Assembly (NCBI GenBank): GCA_946410505.1
Contig: CAMKAP010000056.1
Span: 1-10,132, forward strand
Source: an uncultured Clostridia bacterium
Lineage (GTDB): Bacteria; Bacillota_A; Clostridia; Oscillospirales; Oscillospiraceae
Direction of reading: 5' to 3'
DNA: 10,132 bases
The translations under genes were made by a program, and so were the position numbers. How positions within the stretch are numbered: position 1 is the stretch's first letter; every line of letters starts with the position of its first letter. The notes beneath the pieces were generated by a model. The model saw only the letters and a program-made list of their open reading frames with translations. It ran no database searches and was not told the DNA's origin. This document shows positions 5,176-10,132 of this stretch, piece after piece.

Positions 5176-7257
5176 ATGATAGAGCTGCTCTCGCCGGCTG
5201 GCGCGCCGGAAGCCGTCATCGCCGCCGTGCAGAACGGAGCGGACGCCGTGTATCTGGGCATGGGCGACTTCAATGCCCGCCGCGGCGCCAAGAATTTCTC
5301 CGACGAGGAGTTTGAAAAAGCCGTCCGATACTGCCGCATCCGCGGCTGCAAGGTCTATGTGACGCTCAACACCCTGGTCAACGACCGGGAGGTGGAGAGC
5401 GCTGTCAGGGCCGCAGGGCTTGCCTCCGATCTGGGGGCGGACGGCATCATCATCCAGGATCTCGGCCTGATCCGGGCCGTGCGCAAGGCCCTGCCCGACA
5501 TCCCCCTGCATGCCAGTACCCAGATGAGCATCCACAATCTTGCCGGCGTCGAGGCGGCGGCGGAGATGGGCCTGACCCGGGCCGTGCTGGCGCGGGAGCT
5601 GAGCCTGGAGCAAATCAAATATATCACCAGCCGCGCCTCCATTGAGACGGAAGTCTTTGTACACGGGGCGCTGTGCTTCTGCCATTCCGGCCAGTGCTAC
5701 ATGTCCGCCATGATCGGCAGACGCAGCGGAAACCGGGGCATGTGCGCTCAGCCCTGCCGCATGCAGTACAGTCTTACCGGCAGCAACGAAGAGCATCCGC
5801 TCTCCCTGAAGGACAGCTGCCTGGTGGACCGGCTTGATGAGCTGGAGGAGGCGGGCGTTGCCTGCCTGAAGATCGAAGGGCGCATGAAGCGGCCGGAGTA
5901 TACGGCCATCGTTACCGGAATCTACGCCAAAGCACTCAAGGAGCACCGCAAGCCTACCCAGGAGGAGATGCAGCTTCTGGAGCAGGCCTTCTCCCGTCAG
6001 GGCTTCACCCAGGGCTACTTTAACGGCGACAAGCAGGACATGCTCGGCACCCGCACGGAGCAGGACCGGGCGGACGAGGCGATCTTTACCACGGCGCGCA
6101 AGGCCTATGCCGACGGGGAGCTGCGCCGTGTGCCGGTGCACTTTTACACGGTGGCGGAGAAGGGCATGCCCATCCGCGCCATCGCCTTTGACGACGAGGG
6201 CCACAAGGCCGTGACCTACGGCGCGGTGCCCGAGAGGGCCAAGCGTCAGGGCCTGACCGACGGATACCTGACCGAGCAGATGTTCAAGACCGGCGGCACA
6301 CCTTACAGCGTGGTGGAAAACCGCGCGAAGACCGATCCCGGCCTGTTCCTTCCCGCGGCCGAGATCAACAAGCTGCGCCGGGACTTGATTTCCCAGCTCT
6401 CCGAAGAGCGGGCGAACCCCCCTGTGCGCGCCCGCGGACCTCTGCCCGCGGCACCCGGGAACGTGACGCCGCTTGGTGACCCCAAGATCATCTTCCAGCT
6501 GAGAGCCGAGGAGCAGCTCACACCGGAGCTGGCGGAGCTGAAGCCGGATTATCTCTATGTCCCCGCGCACCTGATGGCCGAAAAGTATGAGCGCATCCTG
6601 CCTTTTGTGAACCAGGGCGCCGTCCCCGTGGCGGTGCTGCCCCGTATCGTGACCGATGGGGAGATGCGGCCGCTGTATGACGATCTGCAGAAGCTCTTCG
6701 ACCTGGGCGTGAACGAGGCTCTGGTGGGAAATCTCGGGCATATCGTCCTCGCCCGCAGCGCGGGCCTCAAGCTTCGCGGCGACTTCGGCCTCAATGCCTT
6801 TAACGCCCAGTCCATGGAGGTGCTGCGGGAGGCGGGCTTCCTCTCGGCGACGGCCTCTTTTGAGCTGCGCCTGAGCCAGATCCGCGACATGGCAAAGCCT
6901 CTCGACACCGAGGCGATCATTTACGGGCGTCTGCCTGTGATGGTATCGGATCAGAACCTGCTGAAAAACGCCTCCGGCCGCGCAAACCCCTTGCCGGGAG
7001 AACTGGCGGACCGCATGGGCTCTGTCTTCCCCGTGGTCAGTGAGCCGGGCGAGCGGACCGTGATCTACAACGCCCATAAGCTCTATCTCGCCGATAAGAA
7101 GGAAGACCTCTATGCCGCCGGGCTCTGGGGACTGCGGCTGCTGTTCTCCACCGAGAGTCCGCGCGAGTGCGTGGAGGTGGCCAAGGGACATCTGGGCTAC
7201 TCCGACTACCGGCCCAACGTGCTGACGCGGGGACTGTACTACCGCGGTGTTGAGTGA
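5176..7257 (+). CDS. U32 family 'peptidase', probable RNA hydroxylase relative with extra C-terminal half
   Basis: This 693-residue protein belongs to family U32, first named collagenase-like. Characterised members RlhA and TrhP hydroxylate cytidine in 23S rRNA or uridine in tRNA with prephenate-derived chemistry, so RNA modification is likelier than proteolysis. The N-terminal TIM-barrel-like part begins at once with IELLSPAGAPEAVIAAV (2-18). The U32 signature EVFVHGALCFCHSGQCYMS spans 159-177 and is followed by RSGNRGMCAQPCR (183-195). C167, C174, C190 and C194 are the cysteines expected to bind a metal or Fe-S centre. The collagenase-like middle ends near INKLRRDLISQLSEER (397-412). Residues 436-693 form a second U32-like half (VGNLGHI, GDFGLNAFN, YGRLPVMV, LYLADK), which has a single cysteine, C665. 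The length is near that of RlhA, but the target RNA cannot be read from sequence. It is the first gene of the operon that includes maf and the mre genes. Confidence 0.9.
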   Translation: MIELLSPAGAPEAVIAAVQNGADAVYLGMGDFNARRGAKNFSDEEFEKAVRYCRIRGCKVYVTLNTLVNDREVESAVRAAGLASDLGADGIIIQDLGLIRAVRKALPDIPLHASTQMSIHNLAGVEAAAEMGLTRAVLARELSLEQIKYITSRASIETEVFVHGALCFCHSGQCYMSAMIGRRSGNRGMCAQPCRMQYSLTGSNEEHPLSLKDSCLVDRLDELEEAGVACLKIEGRMKRPEYTAIVTGIYAKALKEHRKPTQEEMQLLEQAFSRQGFTQGYFNGDKQDMLGTRTEQDRADEAIFTTARKAYADGELRRVPVHFYTVAEKGMPIRAIAFDDEGHKAVTYGAVPERAKRQGLTDGYLTEQMFKTGGTPYSVVENRAKTDPGLFLPAAEINKLRRDLISQLSEERANPPVRARGPLPAAPGNVTPLGDPKIIFQLRAEEQLTPELAELKPDYLYVPAHLMAEKYERILPFVNQGAVPVAVLPRIVTDGEMRPLYDDLQKLFDLGVNEALVGNLGHIVLARSAGLKLRGDFGLNAFNAQSMEVLREAGFLSATASFELRLSQIRDMAKPLDTEAIIYGRLPVMVSDQNLLKNASGRANPLPGELADRMGSVFPVVSEPGERTVIYNAHKLYLADKKEDLYAAGLWGLRLLFSTESPRECVEVAKGHLGYSDYRPNVLTRGLYYRGVE

Positions 7258-7280
7258 TTGCACAAAACAGAAATCAATAC

Positions 7281-7298
7281 AGGATAAACAGGGTAAAC
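7281..7298 (+). repeat. Tandem 9-nt repeat carrying the maf ribosome site
   Basis: AGGATAAAC (7281-7289) is followed directly by AGGGTAAAC (7290-7298), one mismatch apart, and the maf ATG comes next. Each copy has an AGG that could pair with 16S rRNA; the nearer one has only 5 nt spacing and the farther about 14. Confidence 0.55.
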
Positions 7299-7871
7299 AT
7301 GAATTTTATTTTGGCCTCCGGCTCTCCGCGCCGCAGGGAACTGATGGAGATGCTGGGCGTAAAGAATCTGATGATCATCCCCGCAAAAGGGGAGGAGCAC
7401 GGCCCCGAGGGGGCGCAGCCCCAGGAGCTGGTGATGGCGCTCGCCGCCGCCAAGGCGGAGGAGGTGGCCGCACAGGCGGAGAAAGACGACGTTGTCGTCG
7501 CGGCTGACACCATCGTGTGGTACGACGGGCGCCCCTTCGGAAAGCCCCGCTCCCTGGAACACGCCGCCGAGATGCTGCGCATGCTCTCGGGCAACACCCA
7601 CCATGTCTATACCGGCGTGGCGGTGCTGCGCGGGGGAACGGAGCGGCTGGGCTATGAGTGCACGGCGGTGCATTTCCGGGACCTCTCCGAAGAGGAGATC
7701 CGCCGCTATATCGAAAGCGGCGAGCCCATGGACAAGGCCGGCGCCTACGGGGCGCAGGGCCTGGGCGCGCTCTTCGTGCGCGGGATCGAGGGCGACTTTT
7801 TTAACGTGATGGGCCTGCCCCTTTGCAGGCTGGACGCAATGCTGAAAGAGCAGGGAGTTGGACTTCTTTGA
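7299..7871 (+). CDS. maf: Maf/YhdE-type nucleoside triphosphate pyrophosphatase
   Basis: Maf proteins hydrolyse non-canonical or excess nucleoside triphosphates to monophosphates in the cytoplasm, and some affect septum formation. The 190 residues match the family length. Motifs are FILASGSPRRRELM (3-16), VAADTIVWYDGRPFGKP (67-83, catalytic D70), HHVYTGVAV (101-109), DKAGAYGAQG (145-154) and NVMGLPL (169-175). The KAGAYGAQG form is that of the dTTP/UTP pyrophosphatase subgroup (YhdE/MafA) rather than the m7GTP subgroup (YceF), so dTTP, UTP and modified pyrimidine triphosphates are the likely substrates. The ATG at 7299 puts the SPRR motif at the usual place. A GTG at 7254 overlapping the U32 stop would add 15 unlike residues and has no ribosome site. 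The maf stop overlaps the mreC start. maf next to mre genes is a common order in Firmicutes. Confidence 0.95.
   Translation: MNFILASGSPRRRELMEMLGVKNLMIIPAKGEEHGPEGAQPQELVMALAAAKAEEVAAQAEKDDVVVAADTIVWYDGRPFGKPRSLEHAAEMLRMLSGNTHHVYTGVAVLRGGTERLGYECTAVHFRDLSEEEIRRYIESGEPMDKAGAYGAQGLGALFVRGIEGDFFNVMGLPLCRLDAMLKEQGVGLL
7853..7857 (+). promoter_or_regulatory. Ribosome binding site that fixes the TTG start of mreC
   Basis: GGGAG inside the end of maf lies 10 nt before TTG 7868-7870, which overlaps the maf TGA (7869-7871). This fits coupled translation from a weak start codon. Confidence 0.6.
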
Positions 7872-8710
7872 AAGAATATCTAAAGAAAAACGGAATCCGG
7901 ATCGGCGTGATCGTGCTGGCGGTGGCGCTGCTGGTGGGCGTGGGCAATGCCGCGCGCGACGGGCAGATCGGCATCGTGCACAACGCAACCGGCGTTCTCA
8001 GCGCGCCGATGCAGAAGGTCTTGAGCTCCACGGTCAATCTTTTCAACAGTATCTACGGCTATCTTTACAAATACGATTCCCTGATGGCGGAGAATGAGTC
8101 GCTGCGCGCGCAGCTGGCCGACGCGCAGAAGTCCGCCCGTGACGGTATCGAGGCATCGGAGGAGAACGTGCGCCTGCGTGAGGCGCTCTATCTGCGCCAG
8201 AAGCACACGGACTATATCCTGGAATCCGCCAAGGTGGTGCTCTGGTCCTCTTCCAACTGGTCCTCTTCCTTCACCATCAGCAAAGGCGCCACCAGCGGCA
8301 TTGAGCTCAATGACCCCGTCATCACCGAATACGGCGCGCTGGTCGGGCAGGTCACCGAGCTGGGGGCCACCTGGGCCACGGTCAGTACGCTGATTGACGT
8401 GGATATGAGCGTTGGCGCCTATGTGGGCTCCAACGGCAGCTCCGGCATGGTGGTGGGCGAGTACGCCCTGATGCGCGAGAAGACGGCCAAGCTCACCTTC
8501 CTGGCCGACGGCGCTCAGATCTTCACCGGCGACGAGGTGCTGACCTCCGGCTCCGGCGGCGCGTTCCCGGCCGGGCTTGTCATCGGCACGCTCACCAGCG
8601 TTCAGTCCGAGGCGGGCGGCCAGGTCGAGTACGGCGTGGTCACGCCCCAGTGCGATCTGGACGCGCTGGTGCAGGTATTTATCATCAAGGATTTTCAGGT
8701 GATAGAGTGA
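7868..8710 (+). CDS. mreC: Rod shape-determining protein MreC
   Basis: MreC is a bitopic membrane protein of the elongasome. Its outer domain binds and activates PBP2 and links it to the cytoskeleton. The 280 residues show the standard plan: a short basic N-terminus (KEYLKKNGIR), one membrane helix at about 10-27, a coiled-coil at about 65-110 (LMAENESLRAQLADAQ at 72-87), then the two beta-barrel subdomains, with WSSSFTISKGATSGI (131-145), VITEYGALVGQV (151-162) and LTSGSGGAFPAGLVIGTL (225-242). The TTG start gives a normal N-terminus with GGGAG upstream and overlaps the maf stop by 4 nt. A second TTG at 7823 would add 15 polar residues that do not look like MreC. mreD follows with another 4-nt overlap. 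There is no mreB before it, which is unusual. Confidence 0.94.
   Translation: MKEYLKKNGIRIGVIVLAVALLVGVGNAARDGQIGIVHNATGVLSAPMQKVLSSTVNLFNSIYGYLYKYDSLMAENESLRAQLADAQKSARDGIEASEENVRLREALYLRQKHTDYILESAKVVLWSSSNWSSSFTISKGATSGIELNDPVITEYGALVGQVTELGATWATVSTLIDVDMSVGAYVGSNGSSGMVVGEYALMREKTAKLTFLADGAQIFTGDEVLTSGSGGAFPAGLVIGTLTSVQSEAGGQVEYGVVTPQCDLDALVQVFIIKDFQVIE
8697..8701 (+). promoter_or_regulatory. Ribosome binding site for the GTG start of mreD
   Basis: AGGTG lies 5 nt before GTG 8707-8709. The start codon overlaps the mreC TGA (8708-8710) as GTGA. Confidence 0.55.
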
Positions 8711-9231
8711 GCTTGAACGAACTGAGAGAGTATATCGCCAGGGAGATCCTGTCGAGGATCAAGGTGCGGCGGGTGCTGCTGTACGCGCTGTACATGTTCC
8801 TGGCGCTGCTGACGCAGAATATGCTGTTTACCGAGCTGCGCATTGCGGGCGTCTGCCCCATGATCCTGCCGGCGGTGGCCGTGGCGGTAGGCATGTTCGA
8901 GGGCGCCACCTGGGGCGCGGTTTTCAGCCTGATCCTGGGTGTTTTCGCGGATATGGCCTTTGTGGAGAACATGATCCTCTTCACGCTGCTGTTTCCCGCC
9001 ATCGCCTTTGCCTCGGGCTTTGTGTCCACGTTTTTCATCAACCGCCGCTTCTTCGCCTTCATGGGCGCCGCCTTTCTGGCGCTTCTCATTACTGGGCTTG
9101 TGCAGATGCTGCGGACTGTGGCGGTGGATACCTTTGCCGTCATCATGTTCCGCACTGTGATCCTGCAGACCCTCTGGTCCCTGCCCTTTGCCATTCTGGC
9201 CTATCTCCCGCCGGCCAGATGGATCGAATGA
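8707..9231 (+). CDS. mreD: Rod shape-determining membrane protein MreD
   Basis: MreD is a small polytopic inner-membrane protein of the elongasome that works with MreC to set the activity of PBP2-RodA. At 174 residues it has the normal length. The order of hydrophobic segments is typical: about 22-42, 50-63, 68-84, 88-111, 115-137 and 149-168, with a basic amphipathic N-terminus (REYIAREILSRIKVRR). Between segments are the conserved-looking EGATWGAVFSLILGVFAD stretch (65-82) and FINRRFF (110-116). The GTG start overlaps the mreC stop by 4 nt; a TTG two codons later (8713) is the alternative. Recognition rests on hydrophobic pattern, size and position between mreC and the PBP2 gene, because MreD proteins diverge fast. 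Confidence 0.92.
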   Translation: MSLNELREYIAREILSRIKVRRVLLYALYMFLALLTQNMLFTELRIAGVCPMILPAVAVAVGMFEGATWGAVFSLILGVFADMAFVENMILFTLLFPAIAFASGFVSTFFINRRFFAFMGAAFLALLITGLVQMLRTVAVDTFAVIMFRTVILQTLWSLPFAILAYLPPARWIE

Positions 9232-9254
9232 TTTTTTCTCCTCCTCGGAGCAGC

Positions 9255-9273
9255 AGGCCGATAAAGGCCGATA
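9255..9273 (+). repeat. Direct repeat in the mreD-mrdA gap
   Basis: AGGCCGATA occurs twice (9255-9263 and 9265-9273), one helical turn apart at 10-bp period. The function is unknown and it may be chance. Confidence 0.35.
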
Positions 9274-9296
9274 CGACAATAAACAAACCCCTCAGT

Positions 9297-9331
9297 CTGG
9301 TCTGCGACCAGCCGGCTCCCCCTGACAGGGG
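9297..9331 (+). other. Two small hairpins in the leader of the PBP2 gene
   Basis: CTGGTC (9297-9302) pairs with GACCAG (9306-9311) around a TGC loop. CCCCT (9319-9323) pairs with AGGGG (9327-9331) around GAC. The second hairpin ends 7 nt before the AAGGA ribosome site. Neither is followed by a T run, so they are not terminators. They might affect translation or transcript processing between mreD and mrdA. Confidence 0.4.
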
Positions 9332-9352
9332 AACCTATAAGGAAAAAGACTT

Positions 9353-10132
9353 ATGAGCAGAAATCTGATCAAACCCGGCCGGATCGCCGCCATGGCGGTG
9401 ATCCTTGTCATCATCCTTTCGATCTTCCTGGTCCGGCTCTATAACCTCCAGATCGTGGAAGGTGAAAAATACTACAGTCAGGCCAGCGCCATCAGCGAGA
9501 CTCAGCGCGCCGTCACGGCTGCCCGGGGCAACATTCTCGACCGCTACGGCCGCGTGCTGGTGAGCAACAAGGAATGTTACAACCTGAAGATCGACGTAAC
9601 CAAGCTCTTTGCCAACGACGATCCCAACGCGATCATTCTGCAGCTGGTGAAGATGGTGCAGAGCTACGGCGACAGCTACACCGACGATCTGCCGATCAGC
9701 ATGGAGCCGCCCTTTACCTATAACGAGAACATGACCGAGATCCAGCGCACCATGCTCCAGGCCTACTTCAAGGACAAGGGCAAGGCGCTGCCGGAGGAGC
9801 CCACGGCGGTGGAGCTTCTCAGCTATATGCGCACCCGCTACGACATCGACAACAGCTACACCTCCGAGGAGATGCGCATGATCGCGGGCGTCCGCTACTC
9901 CATCAACGTGCGCTACGCCGTCAACACCGCGGACTACATGTTCGTTGAGGACGCCAGCATGGAGCTCATCTCCTCCATCATGGAGAACAAGCTCTCCGGC
10001 ATCGAGGTGGAGCGCGCCTTTACCCGCGATTATGGCACGCCCTACGCGGCCCACCTGCTGGGCTACGTGGGCCTGATGACCCAGGAGGAGTTCGAGCGCT
10101 ACTCTCTGCTGGACTACGCCAATGACGCGGTG
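9353..10132 (+). CDS. mrdA: Penicillin-binding protein 2, elongation-specific transpeptidase (N-terminal part, cut by window edge)
   Basis: The reading frame is open from this ATG to the last base, giving 260 residues of a protein usually over 600 long. PBP2 cross-links new lateral-wall peptidoglycan with RodA and MreC/MreD. Visible parts are a short basic cytoplasmic tail, a membrane anchor at about 11-29 followed by VRLYNLQIVEGEKYY (27-41), the class B PBP motif RGNILDRYGRVL (58-69) and the pedestal (dimerization) domain. The latter includes AVNTADYMFVEDAS (189-202), GIEVERAFTRDYG (216-228) and AAHLLGYVGLMTQEEFERY (232-250). The SxxK, SxN and KTG transpeptidase motifs lie beyond the edge, so activity cannot be judged. 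AAGGA at 9339-9343 is the ribosome site, 9 nt away. The gene is 121 bp after mreD on the same strand with no clear terminator between. FtsI-type PBP is less likely given the mreCD context. Confidence 0.92.
   Translation, partial: MSRNLIKPGRIAAMAVILVIILSIFLVRLYNLQIVEGEKYYSQASAISETQRAVTAARGNILDRYGRVLVSNKECYNLKIDVTKLFANDDPNAIILQLVKMVQSYGDSYTDDLPISMEPPFTYNENMTEIQRTMLQAYFKDKGKALPEEPTAVELLSYMRTRYDIDNSYTSEEMRMIAGVRYSINVRYAVNTADYMFVEDASMELISSIMENKLSGIEVERAFTRDYGTPYAAHLLGYVGLMTQEEFERYSLLDYANDAV

Noticed and set aside
4681..7263. 860-codon open frame on the minus strand opposite the U32 gene
   Set aside because: Long antisense frames are common opposite GC-rich genes. It runs through the divergent promoter region and into the DnaD-domain gene in the wrong frame, and its product resembles no family.
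7254..7298. maf start at GTG 7254 overlapping the U32 stop
   Set aside because: No ribosome site lies upstream and the 15 extra residues are unlike Maf N-termini; the ATG at 7299 puts the SPRR motif in the usual position.
7823..7867. mreC start at TTG 7823
   Set aside because: It would add a polar, Arg-rich stretch inside maf. TTG 7868 has GGGAG upstream, overlaps the maf stop and gives a normal short cytoplasmic tail before the membrane helix.
8650..8706. mreD extended 19 codons upstream into mreC
   Set aside because: The extra residues overlap mreC deeply and have no ribosome site; GTG 8707 with AGGTG upstream is better.
9229..9240. Run of six T immediately after the mreD stop as a terminator
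   Set aside because: No stable stem precedes it within the end of mreD, so it lacks the hairpin needed for intrinsic termination.
1..10132. Mobile element, CRISPR, toxin-antitoxin or defence island
   Set aside because: No repeat arrays, transposase or integrase motifs, terminal inverted repeats or tRNA genes were seen, and every identified gene is core metabolism, replication or cell-wall related.

Overview
The window is GC-rich, with G or C at most third codon positions, and is almost fully coding. Every gene I could identify is a chromosomal housekeeping gene. The gene complement (a DnaD-domain protein beside a DnaI-type helicase loader, a long two-part U32 protein, a lone E2-like acyltransferase without a lipoyl domain, and mreC-mreD-PBP2 behind maf) points to a Gram-positive member of the Clostridia. 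The G+C-rich Oscillospiraceae/Ruminococcaceae group is the likeliest source. This assignment is inferred from gene content and protein style, without a database search. I see no phage, plasmid, insertion-sequence, CRISPR or tRNA/rRNA signatures.

Layout. (1) Bases 1-398, minus strand: the N-terminal third of a CCA-adding tRNA nucleotidyltransferase, cut by the window edge. (2) 565-1932, plus strand: murC, with its own consensus-like promoter. (3) 1954-2037: two strong hairpins back to back between convergent genes. (4) 2042-2920, minus: a lone E2/CAT-fold acyltransferase homologue whose catalytic histidine position holds glutamate. (5) 4993 down to 3039, minus: a two-gene replication-initiation operon, a DnaD-domain protein followed by a DnaI/DnaC-type AAA+ helicase loader. 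(6) 5176 to the right edge, plus: a five-gene operon of a U32 'peptidase' (probably an RNA hydroxylase relative), maf, mreC, mreD and the start of PBP2 (mrdA). The replication operon and the cell-wall operon diverge from a small region where their -35 elements overlap.

How the genes fit together. MurC makes the first peptide addition to the peptidoglycan precursor. MreC, MreD and PBP2 belong to the elongation machinery that inserts lateral wall. The DnaD-like and DnaI-like proteins would load the replicative helicase. CCA transferase matures tRNA, and the U32 protein probably modifies RNA. Wall growth and replication initiation are transcribed back to back.

The window is mostly conserved core genome, and I did not find a convincing new multi-gene system. 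The points most worth a second look are the E2-like protein lacking its catalytic His, the near-total loss of cysteines in the second half of the U32 protein, the absence of mreB (and radC) between maf and mreC, the overlapping divergent promoters, and a possible PhoP-type direct repeat upstream of the E2-like gene.
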